Assembly (NCBI GenBank): GCA_030731855.1
Contig: JANQTG010000173.1
Location: 1,859 to 55,906 of the forward strand
DNA length: 54,048 nucleotides
From: Cellulophaga sp.
Lineage (GTDB): Bacteria > Bacteroidota > Bacteroidia > Flavobacteriales > Flavobacteriaceae
Direction: 5' to 3'
Part shown: positions 46,425 to 54,048 of the stretch, in pieces
How positions within the stretch are numbered: position 1 is the stretch's first letter
How the letters are laid out: each line of letters starts with the position of its first letter
Position numbers and translations under genes: made by a program
Notes under the pieces: generated by a model
The model's input: only the letters and a program-made list of their open reading frames with translations
Told to the model about the DNA's origin: nothing
The model's database searches: none

Positions 46425-47487
46425 CTCCATCAAAATTGATAGAGGATAACTTCATAAGAGTAAGTTCTACTAATAGTCGTTGGTTTTTACTAGTCTTGTA
46501 TTTTATGTCGCAATCATTGGCAATGTCTAGCGCTTGTAATAAAAAGGAACTAGACGTTTTTTTAGACTGTTCTAAGTATTGTTTTTTAGCTTCATCGCCA
46601 ACTTCTAAGAGTTCTATAGTTGCTGGGTGTTGGCAAACCATTAAATCTCTAAAGTGCGCTGCGAGCCCAGCAATAAAATGATGTCCGTCAAAGCCTTTTG
46701 CAAGCGCTTCATTAAACAACAATAATAAGGAAGGAATATCGTGCGAAAGAATAAAATCGGTGGCTGAAAAATACGTATCGTAGTCTAAAACATTTAAGTT
46801 TTCGGTAACGGCTTGTCGGGTTAATTTTTTGCCAGAAAAACTAACGACTCTATCAAAAATGGAAAGTGCATCGCGCATGGCACCATCAGCTTTTTGGGCA
46901 ATAATATGTAAAGCATCATCATCGGCTTCAATTCCTTGATTTTCAGAAATATATTTTAAATAATTAGCGGCATCTTTTACGGTAATCCGCTTAAAATCGA
47001 ATATTTGGCAACGCGACAAAATGGTAGGAATAATTTTGTGCTTCTCTGTAGTCGCTAAAATAAAAATAGCATGTTTTGGTGGTTCTTCTAGTGTTTTTAA
47101 AAAAGCATTAAAAGCAGCTTGTGATAGCATGTGCACCTCATCAATAATATACACTTTGTACTTACCTACTTGAGGCGGAATCCGGACTTGATCGGTTAAA
47201 TTTCGAATATCATCAACAGAGTTGTTAGACGCGGCATCTAATTCAAAAATATTAAACGCAAAATCTTCGTCTTGTTGATTTTCGCTATCATTCTCGTTAA
47301 TTTTTTTTGCTAAAATACGCGCACAAGTAGTTTTGCCAACACCTCTAGGACCACAAAATAATAAAGCTTGAGCCAAATGGTTACTCTCAATAGCATTAAG
47401 GAGCGTGTTTGTTATGGCTTCTTGCCCAACAACATCTTTAAATGTCTGAGGTCTATATTTTCTGGCAGATACTACAAAAGGTTCCAA
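46402..47487 (-). CDS. dnaX: DNA polymerase III subunit gamma (N-terminal ATPase region of gamma/tau)
   Basis: SARKYRPQTFKDVVGQEAITNTLLNAI; LLFCGPRGVGKTTCARILAK; YIIDEVHMLSQAAFNAFLKTLEEPP; ends FDGEKKNLNS* just after an A10 run. Confidence 0.95.
   Translation of the reverse strand: MEPFVVSARKYRPQTFKDVVGQEAITNTLLNAIESNHLAQALLFCGPRGVGKTTCARILAKKINENDSENQQDEDFAFNIFELDAASNNSVDDIRNLTDQVRIPPQVGKYKVYIIDEVHMLSQAAFNAFLKTLEEPPKHAIFILATTEKHKIIPTILSRCQIFDFKRITVKDAANYLKYISENQGIEADDDALHIIAQKADGAMRDALSIFDRVVSFSGKKLTRQAVTENLNVLDYDTYFSATDFILSHDIPSLLLLFNEALAKGFDGHHFIAGLAAHFRDLMVCQHPATIELLEVGDEAKKQYLEQSKKTSSSFLLQALDIANDCDIKYKTSKNQRLLVELTLMKLSSINFDGEKKNLNS
46415..46424 (-). other. A10 homopolymer (T10 on plus), putative slippage/-1 frameshift site in dnaX
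   Basis: Minus strand: GAT GGA GAA AAA AAA AAT CTG AAT TCT TAA. Confidence 0.7.
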
Positions 47488-47534
47488 TGCTAAATACTTT
47501 TACTTCGTTAAATTGAGTCTTTTTAGACGGTTTA

Positions 47535-47542
47535 CAAATATA
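47535..47542 (-). promoter_or_regulatory. -7 element TATATTTG upstream of dnaX
   Basis: Plus-strand CAAATATA. Confidence 0.45.
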
Positions 47543-47607
47543 AAAATAGCTGAGCACTATCCGCGGTTTTAAATAGCGATAAGATATTTATTTATCAACA
47601 ATTAATT

Positions 47608-47615
47608 TACCTTTG
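47608..47615 (+). promoter_or_regulatory. -7 element TACCTTTG of rnpB
   Basis: Just upstream of the P1 helix start. Confidence 0.6.
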
Positions 47616-47619
47616 CGCC

Positions 47620-47941
47620 AGCAGGTCACCTTATCGCCGTGTGCTAAACTTGTTTTAGTGCAAGGAGGAAAGTCCGGACACCATAGTGCAGCATAGCGGG
47701 TAACGCCCGTCACTCTAGTTCGCTAGGGTAGGACAAGTGCAACAGAAAGCAAGTACAGGTAATGCTGTAGTGAAACCAGGTAAACTCTATGCGGTGAAAC
47801 GTCATGTAAATCAGCGTTAAGAGTTGCGCGCTCGTGTTGAAGGGTAGGCGGTTAGAGCTTTTAAGTAATTAAAAGTCGAGATAAATGATAAGGTATCTTT
47901 GGTTTTATCCAAGGAGAACAGAATCCGGCTTATGACCTGCT
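47620..47941 (+). ncRNA. rnpB: RNase P RNA (class A)
   Basis: GAGGAAAGTCCGGACACCATAG and ACAGAATCCGGCTTATGACCTGC conserved cores; AGCAGGTCA / TGACCTGCT P1 pairing. Confidence 0.97.
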
Positions 47942-47984
47942 TTTTTTTAAACTGATACACTTTATTGGGGTAATACCAAAAAAA

Positions 47985-48014
47985 AATCCCATTCAGTTTT
48001 GAATGGGATTTTGT
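47985..48014. terminator. bidirectional terminator between rnpB and csp
   Basis: AAAAATCCCATTCA-GTTT-TGAATGGGATTTT. Confidence 0.8.
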
Positions 48015-48033
48015 AAAATTTAGAAAGTATATA

Positions 48034-48225
48034 TTATAGTACTTTTACATTTACTGCATTAAGACCTTTTTTGCCTTCTTCTAAATCGAATTCAACTTCA
48101 TCACCTTCGCGAATTTCGTCGATTAATCCAGAGATGTGTACAAAATGATCTTTGTCTACTCCGTCTTCAGTGATAAAACCAAAACCTTTAGTGTCATTGA
48201 AGAATTTTACTGTTCCTTTACTCAT
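48034..48225 (-). CDS. cold-shock family protein
   Basis: MSKGTVKFFNDTKGFGFITEDGVDKDHFVHISGL. Confidence 0.97.
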   Translation of the reverse strand: MSKGTVKFFNDTKGFGFITEDGVDKDHFVHISGLIDEIREGDEVEFDLEEGKKGLNAVNVKVL

Positions 48226-48327
48226 GATAAAAAATTAATTATTAATAGTATTTTAAAATACAAAGATGATGCCAATAATTAGAATAAACACTATAATACA
48301 TCACTTAATTTACTTTAAACTAGAAAA

Positions 48328-48780
48328 TTAGAGTTCTTTTTTAAAACAAAGACTATTTTTGACACCCATATAGGGCCCATAATTGGCTGTAATATCATAT
48401 CCGTTTTTCTTATACAAGGCAATCGCATCTGGTTGTCGAATTCCGGTTTCTAGAATACATGTTTTATACGCTAATGAACTTGCTAGTTTTTCTAATTCTT
48501 TTAAAAGAGCAGATGCAACGCCTTTACCTTGTTCTTCCGGCAGAACATACATTCTTTTAATTTCCGCAGTAAATTCGTCATACTTTTTAAAAGCTCCGCA
48601 ACCAATTGCTTGGTTATCTCTATACGCAATAAGCACCACTGCTAGGTCTTCTAATCCATTAAATTGATTGTAAAATTCATGTTCATCTCCATCCGTAATA
48701 CTTAAATCTTGATCTAAGGCTTTGGTTAATTTTTGAAAATCTGAATTATTTTTAGTACGTTTTTTGATTTGAAACATCAA
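48328..48780 (-). CDS. GNAT family N-acetyltransferase
   Basis: AEIKRMYVLPEEQGKGVASALLKELEKLA. Confidence 0.92.
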   Translation of the reverse strand: MMFQIKKRTKNNSDFQKLTKALDQDLSITDGDEHEFYNQFNGLEDLAVVLIAYRDNQAIGCGAFKKYDEFTAEIKRMYVLPEEQGKGVASALLKELEKLASSLAYKTCILETGIRQPDAIALYKKNGYDITANYGPYMGVKNSLCFKKEL

Positions 48781-48794
48781 ATTAAAATTAAAAT

Positions 48795-49703
48795 TTAAAT
48801 AGTAATGCTAATACCGTCTGCACTTATATTTTTTTCGGTATCAAAATAAAAATCAATTTTACCTAAATTAACCCCGAAACATCCTACTTGGTTTACTAAA
48901 ATATCATTTCCCACGCTATTCTTAACAATAGTTGGTTTGTCTAAAAAAGTATGCGTGTGTCCGCCGATAATCAAATTTGTATATTTTGTTTTAGCAGCAA
49001 GTTTTAAATCGTCGGGTTTGTCAGAACTATATTCATACCCCAAATGCGATAAGCAAATCACTAAGTCGCATTTTTCATCTTCTTTTAAAATACGTTCGGT
49101 GTCTTGCGCAATTTCAAAGGGATCCAAATACTGAGTTTCTTTGAATAATTTTTTACTCACCAAACCATCTAAACCAATTCCCAGGCCATAAACCCCAATC
49201 TTTATTGCATCGACAGTATAGATTTCGTAAGGTTTTGTATGCCCATTCATAATGGTATTTTTAAAATCATAATTCGCGGAAAGCAATTGAAACTTTGCAT
49301 GCGGTAGTTGTGCAAATAAGCCATCAATGCCATTATCAAAATCGTGATTCCCAATGGTAGCAGCATCATACTTTAACATGCTCATTAATTTAAATTCTAA
49401 CTCTCCACCATAAAAGTTAAAATAAGGTGTTCCTTGAAAAATATCTCCTGCATCAAATAATAAAGTATTCGGGTTTTCCTGTCTTAAGTGGGCTACCAAT
49501 GTGGCGCGCCTTGCTAAACCACCTAAATTAGGAAAGTTGGCATGTGTTTTAGGAAAGGCATCAATATGGCTATGCACATCATTGGTGTGCAAAATAGATA
49601 TTTTTTTTGCTGTTGGATTAAAACAAGAGTTTAAAGATAAACCTCCTAAACCTACAAATGCAGCGCTAGATGTGGTATTTGATAAAAATTTTCTTCTATT
49701 CAT
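48795..49703 (-). CDS. metallophosphatase, 5'-nucleotidase N-terminal domain
   Basis: Tat-like MNRRKFLSNTT; ISILHTNDVHSHID; FDAGDIFQGTPYFNFYGGE; IGNHDFDNG; IIGGHTHTF. Confidence 0.93.
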   Translation of the reverse strand: MNRRKFLSNTTSSAAFVGLGGLSLNSCFNPTAKKISILHTNDVHSHIDAFPKTHANFPNLGGLARRATLVAHLRQENPNTLLFDAGDIFQGTPYFNFYGGELEFKLMSMLKYDAATIGNHDFDNGIDGLFAQLPHAKFQLLSANYDFKNTIMNGHTKPYEIYTVDAIKIGVYGLGIGLDGLVSKKLFKETQYLDPFEIAQDTERILKEDEKCDLVICLSHLGYEYSSDKPDDLKLAAKTKYTNLIIGGHTHTFLDKPTIVKNSVGNDILVNQVGCFGVNLGKIDFYFDTEKNISADGISITI

Positions 49704-49709
49704 GGCTTA

Positions 49710-50474
49710 TTAGTCTAGGGTTATAAATCGATCATCTACTTTAGGGGCTATGGTATCCATTTTTCCAAAATAATCAATCATTATGTTTCTAATTAAGTAA
49801 TCTGTTTCGGTAATAGAAACATGATTTTCAAAAAACATCATATTATCACCGCCAGTTACCAAATAGTTGGAGGTTGCAACATAATATATTTGATCTTCAT
49901 CAAACGGCTTTCCTTGAATATTAACGGCACTTAAGCTATTATCTTTGTTTAAAATAATTTGAATCCCAGCAATAGGATGTGGTGTTTTATTTTTTATCAA
50001 ATAGGCAATCATTTCACGGATAGCTTTGCCATTTAACCCTACTACAACGACCGAATTTTCAAAAGGCATCACTTCATAACCGGTTCTTGCGGTAACTTTT
50101 CCAATTGATATTGGACTCCGAATTCCGCCGTGGTTTAGCAGTACAAAGTCTATATTATTACCAGTTCTGGCATTAAAAACAGGGTTGCTTAATGCTAATA
50201 CAGCATCAGCCATTAAATTACCTGCCGAGGTGTTTAGTTTGCCATCGGTTTTTGAAATGTAGCTTGGTGCGAAAGCTAAAGTACTGTCTAAAACTTCATC
50301 AATTCGGTTTTTAAAGGGCTTTACAAATTTTATAATACTAGAATCTTCTTTGAAATTTTCACCGATTTCAATTTGTTCCCCGCTAATCTTAGTAAGCTGC
50401 TGTGGTTTTTGCTTACACGAAGCAAATCCAACTATTGTTATAAATATAACAAAATGTTTTAATTTTAAAATCAT
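49710..50474 (-). CDS. 5'-nucleotidase C-terminal domain lipoprotein
   Basis: MILKLKHFVIFITIVGFASCKQ lipoprotein signal (ATG 50474 preferred over the track start 50543); GNLMADAVLA; LLNHGGIRSPI; YYVATSNYLVTGGDNM. Confidence 0.9.
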   Translation of the reverse strand: MILKLKHFVIFITIVGFASCKQKPQQLTKISGEQIEIGENFKEDSSIIKFVKPFKNRIDEVLDSTLAFAPSYISKTDGKLNTSAGNLMADAVLALSNPVFNARTGNNIDFVLLNHGGIRSPISIGKVTARTGYEVMPFENSVVVVGLNGKAIREMIAYLIKNKTPHPIAGIQIILNKDNSLSAVNIQGKPFDEDQIYYVATSNYLVTGGDNMMFFENHVSITETDYLIRNIMIDYFGKMDTIAPKVDDRFITLD

Positions 50475-50514
50475 AATAGTGTTTATCTTCGTATTAGAAA
50501 TACAGTGAATATTA

Positions 50515-50536
50515 TTTACATTTGTACAAATGTAAA
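50515..50536. promoter_or_regulatory. perfect 22-bp palindrome containing a TACATTTG -7 element on each strand
   Basis: TTTACATTTGTACAAATGTAAA equals its own reverse complement; lies between divergent genes. Confidence 0.75.
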
Positions 50537-50541
50537 AATTC

Positions 50542-51078
50542 ATGTTTTTAAAAGCTATAAAACAAAAATTAAAACATAAATCTGGACGTAAATTTATAAA
50601 AGAATTGTTGAAGCACCCTATTCAAAGAGCTCAGCAAGCAAATGAAATTAAGTCTATAGGCTGTATTGTAGATTTAGACAAGTTCAATGACACCAATTTA
50701 TTTTATAAATTTATTGATGAGTTTAAGTTAAGGCCTAATTCTATACAGGTTATAGGGTATAAAAATTTTTATGATAAAAATTCGCCGTATTCTACTCCTG
50801 TTTTTTCAGATAAAGATTTAGGTTGGAATGGTAAGATAGAAAACAGTTATGCCTTAGAGTTTATGAATCGGGAATACGATTTGTTAATTAATTATTATGC
50901 GGAAGGTCATTTACTATTGCAATTAATGACCTTAAAATCTAAAGCTAGATTGCGTGTTGGATTTGATAGCGTAGATAAAAATTTAAATGATTTAATTTTT
51001 CAAGTACCAATTTCTAATTTTGATCTTTTTAAAAAAGAATTAAAAAAATATTTAAAAATACTTAAAGAAATAGTATAG
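50542..51078 (+). CDS. conserved hypothetical protein (DUF6913-like)
   Basis: 178 aa, [48 protein letters not shown]; upstream of dapA. Confidence 0.8.
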   Translation: MFLKAIKQKLKHKSGRKFIKELLKHPIQRAQQANEIKSIGCIVDLDKFNDTNLFYKFIDEFKLRPNSIQVIGYKNFYDKNSPYSTPVFSDKDLGWNGKIENSYALEFMNREYDLLINYYAEGHLLLQLMTLKSKARLRVGFDSVDKNLNDLIFQVPISNFDLFKKELKKYLKILKEIV

Positions 51079-51080
51079 TT

Positions 51081-51971
51081 ATGAATAGTTTGCAAGGAAC
51101 GGGTGTTGCTTTGATTACTCCTTTTAATGATGATTTTTCGGTTGATTTTTTGGGCTTAAAACGGGTTGTTGAGCATAACATTATTGGCGGAGTAGATTAT
51201 TTAGTTGTTCTGGGTACAACAGCAGAAACAGCAACCTTAACAGAAGCGGAGAAAAAACAGGTAATCGAGACCGTAATAATTACTAATGCAGGAAGATTAC
51301 CTTTAGTTTTAGGAGTTGGTGGCAACAATACAGCTAAGGTTGTTCAGGAATTAAATACTATCGATTTATCAGCCTTTGTTGCTATTTTATCAGTCTCACC
51401 TTATTACAATAGGCCAACGCAAGAGGGAATTTATCAGCATTTTAAGGCCATATCCACAGCATCACCAAAACCGATTATTATATACAATGTACCAGGTAGA
51501 ACTGGTAGTAATATGTTGCCGGCAACAACTTTGCGACTAGCCAACGATTTTGAAAATATTATAGCAATTAAAGAGGCTTGTGGCGATATGCTACAGATAA
51601 ACGAAATTTTAGAAAGTAAACCAACAGATTTTTTAGTAATTTCTGGTGATGATGCTACAGCGTTACCTACTGTTTTGGCTGGTGGTGCAGGAGTTATTTC
51701 TGTAATTGGGCAGGGTTTACCAAGTGAATTTTCTAAAATGATACACTTGGGAATGGAACAAAAAACAGCAGAGGCCTATGAAATGCATCATCGCTTGGAA
51801 GATGGAATGCATTTAATTTTTGAAGAGGGAAACCCAGCAGGAATCAAAGCAATTTTCGAATTTTTAGGTATTTGTAGTGCTCAGGTACGACTACCTTTAG
51901 TAAAAGCAAGTGATGCCTTAAAAGCTAAATTAAATTTCTTTGTTAAGAATTTTAACTCGGTGTCCGTTTAA
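51081..51971 (+). CDS. dapA: 4-hydroxy-tetrahydrodipicolinate synthase
   Basis: [70 protein letters not shown]. Confidence 0.96.
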   Translation: MNSLQGTGVALITPFNDDFSVDFLGLKRVVEHNIIGGVDYLVVLGTTAETATLTEAEKKQVIETVIITNAGRLPLVLGVGGNNTAKVVQELNTIDLSAFVAILSVSPYYNRPTQEGIYQHFKAISTASPKPIIIYNVPGRTGSNMLPATTLRLANDFENIIAIKEACGDMLQINEILESKPTDFLVISGDDATALPTVLAGGAGVISVIGQGLPSEFSKMIHLGMEQKTAEAYEMHHRLEDGMHLIFEEGNPAGIKAIFEFLGICSAQVRLPLVKASDALKAKLNFFVKNFNSVSV

Positions 51972-52087
51972 TAAAAGTCTTGCTTTTTTCTAAAGAACGT
52001 TAAATCTTCCCTAAAATAGTTGTGTTGAAGTGTATTCGCTTTACTTTAGCATTATAAAAAATGTTTTTTAAATCCAATTAGAATACT

Positions 52088-52095
52088 TAATTTTG
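52088..52095 (+). promoter_or_regulatory. -7 element TAATTTTG, 4 nt before ATG
   Basis: TAATTTTGcaaaATG. Confidence 0.6.
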
Positions 52096-52099
52096 CAAA

Positions 52100-52924
52100 A
52101 TGTTTAGAAAATTGCGGGCTTTTTTTAGTGCATTAGTTTTATTATTAATTTTTACTTCGTGCAGTGATTACCAAAAGGTACTTAAAAACGAAGATATAAA
52201 GGCTAAATACGATTTAGCTGAAAAGTTATACGAAACCGAAGATTTTAAGCGTGCGAACGTTATATTAGAACAAATATCACCGAAATATATAGGAAAGCCA
52301 CAAGGCGAGCGTGTAATGTTTTTCCTTTCAAATTCTTATTTTCAGACGAAGGACTATAGTAATTCAGGATATTATTTTGAACGTTTTTTAAAATCATACC
52401 CTAAGAGTGATAAAGCACAAGAAGCTGCTTTTTTAGGGGCTAAAAGTTATTATTTATTGTCTCCTAATTACTCTTTAGATCAAACGGATACGGACAAAGC
52501 GTTATTAAAGTTACAATTGTTCATTAATGAATATCCAAACTCTGAGTTTTTGCCACAGGCCAATGAAATGGCTCAAGATTTAACAGAGAAAAAAGAAAAG
52601 AAGGCTTTTGAAATTGCTAAACAGTTTACCAAGTTAGGGGAATTTTTTAAATTAGATTATTCTATTTCGGCCGCCGCTGCTTTAGATAATTTTATGTTAG
52701 ACTTTCCTGGATCTGTTTACAAAGAGGATGCTCTTTTTTACAAACTTAAGGCATTGAGTAATCTAGCGCTGAACAGTTCAGAATTAAAAAAAAGACAGCG
52801 TTTAGGTGATGCGAAACAAGCCTACGATGTTTTGAAAAAGAATTTTCCACAAACTCAATTCGAGTCACAAGCAACGGATATTGTAGAGAAAATAAACAAA
52901 GAATTAGAAAATTATTCCAAATAA
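52100..52924 (+). CDS. bamD: outer membrane assembly lipoprotein BamD
   Basis: Lipobox IFTSC; ADYxKxxxxYE-like TPR N-terminus (YDLAEKLYETEDFKRANVILEQI), YYFERFLKSYPKSDKAQEAAF. Confidence 0.93.
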   Translation: MFRKLRAFFSALVLLLIFTSCSDYQKVLKNEDIKAKYDLAEKLYETEDFKRANVILEQISPKYIGKPQGERVMFFLSNSYFQTKDYSNSGYYFERFLKSYPKSDKAQEAAFLGAKSYYLLSPNYSLDQTDTDKALLKLQLFINEYPNSEFLPQANEMAQDLTEKKEKKAFEIAKQFTKLGEFFKLDYSISAAAALDNFMLDFPGSVYKEDALFYKLKALSNLALNSSELKKRQRLGDAKQAYDVLKKNFPQTQFESQATDIVEKINKELENYSK

Positions 52925-52937
52925 AAATATCTTTACC

Positions 52938-53273
52938 ATGAATATGAACGATTTAAAAAATTCAAAAGCTCCTGTTTCAACAGTAACCATAAATAAAAAT
53001 GAGTTTGATGCTCCTACTGGAAATATTTATGAAGCAATCTCTATAGCAGCAAAAAGAGCGGTTCAAATTAATTCTGAAATTAAAAAAGAATTACTTGAAA
53101 AATTAGAAGAATTTGCAACGTATAGCGATAGTTTAGAAGAGGTTTTTGAAAATAAAGAACAGATTGAAGTTTCTAAGTTTTATGAAAAATTGCCAAAAGC
53201 TCACGCACTAGCTGTTAATGAGTGGCTAGAAGATAAAATATACCACAGAAATACAGCTAAAGACTTACAGTAG
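52938..53273 (+). CDS. rpoZ: DNA-directed RNA polymerase omega-like subunit
   Basis: NIYEAISIAAKRAVQINSEIKKELLEKLEEFAT; position between bamD and coaBC. Confidence 0.85.
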   Translation: MNMNDLKNSKAPVSTVTINKNEFDAPTGNIYEAISIAAKRAVQINSEIKKELLEKLEEFATYSDSLEEVFENKEQIEVSKFYEKLPKAHALAVNEWLEDKIYHRNTAKDLQ

Positions 53274-53276
53274 ATT

Positions 53277-54048
53277 ATGTTAAGCGGAAAAAAAATACTT
53301 TTAGGTATTACCGGAGGTATTGCCGCTTACAAGTCTACCTTTTTAGTACGATTATTTATAAAAGCTGGCGCTGATGTTAAAGTTATTTTAACAGACAGCG
53401 CCAGCTCTTTTGTTTCTCCTTTAACGCTTGCTACACTTTCTAAAAATGCTGTTTTATCTTCTTTTGTGAAAGAAGACAATGATGGTATTTCTTGGAACAA
53501 TCATGTAGATCTTGGCTTATGGGCCGATTTTATGATTATTGCTCCTGCAACTGCAAATACCTTATCAAAAATGGCTAGTGGGAGTTGTGATAATTTATTA
53601 TTAGCAACGTATTTATCTGCAAAATGTCCTGTTTATTTTGCTCCTGCGATGGATTTAGATATGTACCAACACCCATCTACAAAAGTTTCTTTTGAAAAAC
53701 TATCTTCCTTTGGGAATATTATGATTCCTGCTACATCTGGGGAATTAGCCAGTGGCTTGTATGGTGAAGGTAGAATGGCGGAACCAGAAGAAATTGTGAC
53801 ATTTATAAAGCAACATATCATAGAAGGTTTGCCTTTACGCGGAAAAAAAGTGTTAATTACTGCGGGTCCAACTTACGAAGCTATAGATCCAGTGCGGTTT
53901 ATCGGAAATCATTCTTCTGGCTTAATGGGTTTTGAATTAGCAAAAGCTGCTGCACATTTAGGTGCTGAAGTTATTTTAATTTCTGGACCATCGCATTTAA
54001 CTATTGAACATGATTTGGTACAACTATTTAGAGTAGTATCTGCTGATG
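53277..54048 (+). CDS. coaBC: bifunctional phosphopantothenoylcysteine decarboxylase / phosphopantothenate-cysteine ligase, runs off the window
   Basis: MLSGKKILLGITGGIAAYKSTFLVRLFIKAGADVKVILT; APATANTLSKMASGSCDNLLLATYL; FAPAMDLDMYQHPST; VLITAGPTYEAIDPVRFIGNHSSGLMG. Not in the ORF track because it is open at the edge. Confidence 0.97.
   Translation, partial: MLSGKKILLGITGGIAAYKSTFLVRLFIKAGADVKVILTDSASSFVSPLTLATLSKNAVLSSFVKEDNDGISWNNHVDLGLWADFMIIAPATANTLSKMASGSCDNLLLATYLSAKCPVYFAPAMDLDMYQHPSTKVSFEKLSSFGNIMIPATSGELASGLYGEGRMAEPEEIVTFIKQHIIEGLPLRGKKVLITAGPTYEAIDPVRFIGNHSSGLMGFELAKAAAHLGAEVILISGPSHLTIEHDLVQLFRVVSAD

Noticed and set aside
45650-47487. dnaX as a pseudogene
   Set aside because: dnaX is expected to be essential, both parts look intact, and the break is exactly at an A10 run; slippage or a sequencing error is more likely than decay.
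49710-50543. Track start at 50543 for the 5'-nucleotidase C-domain gene
   Set aside because: The extra N-terminus ([23 protein letters not shown]) would bury the lipoprotein signal and cross the palindromic promoter; ATG 50474 fits better.
1-54048. Prophage, integrated plasmid, secretion or defence island, biosynthetic gene cluster
   Set aside because: No integrase, transposase, structural phage, toxin-antitoxin, restriction or biosynthetic core genes recognised; gene content is housekeeping with conserved order.

Overview
This is a 54 kb stretch of a low-GC Bacteroidota chromosome, most likely Flavobacteriaceae. That assignment rests on TAnnTTTG promoter motifs, the gene content and the gene order. 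The window is mostly housekeeping genes: SAM hydrolase (partial), PhoH, purC, a menaquinone cluster (thioesterase-menF-menD and menA), a LytTR response regulator, sbcDC, tRNA-Met, HU, fmt-recQ, fumC, rpsA, pyrR-pyrB-rnz, pdxH, sixA-ppk1-ppx, a MiaE-like gene, dnaX, rnpB, csp, a split 5'-nucleotidase, dapA-bamD-rpoZ-coaBC. I see no prophage, CRISPR array, classical transposon, defence island or biosynthetic gene cluster. The most interesting signals are not ordinary gene calls. (1) There is a family of intergenic arrays with a ~7-nt period in at least nine places. Each has its own heptamer and they often abut stop codons. (2) A four-helix-bundle (S23/IVP-like) gene sits between pyrB and rnz, flanked on both sides by such arrays that are roughly inverted relative to each other, like a 23S rRNA intervening sequence but in an mRNA operon. 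(3) dnaX is split at an A10 run. A -1 shift restores an open frame of about 254 more codons, suggesting programmed frameshifting or transcriptional slippage that yields gamma- and tau-like products. (4) A ~116-bp palindromic repeat occurs in tandem downstream of rpsA. (5) An orphan promoter followed by a strong terminator predicts a small RNA near 17.3 kb. (6) A perfect 22-bp palindrome carries a -7 element on both strands. All positions and translations were read by eye or taken from the supplied ORF track. No database search or folding was run.
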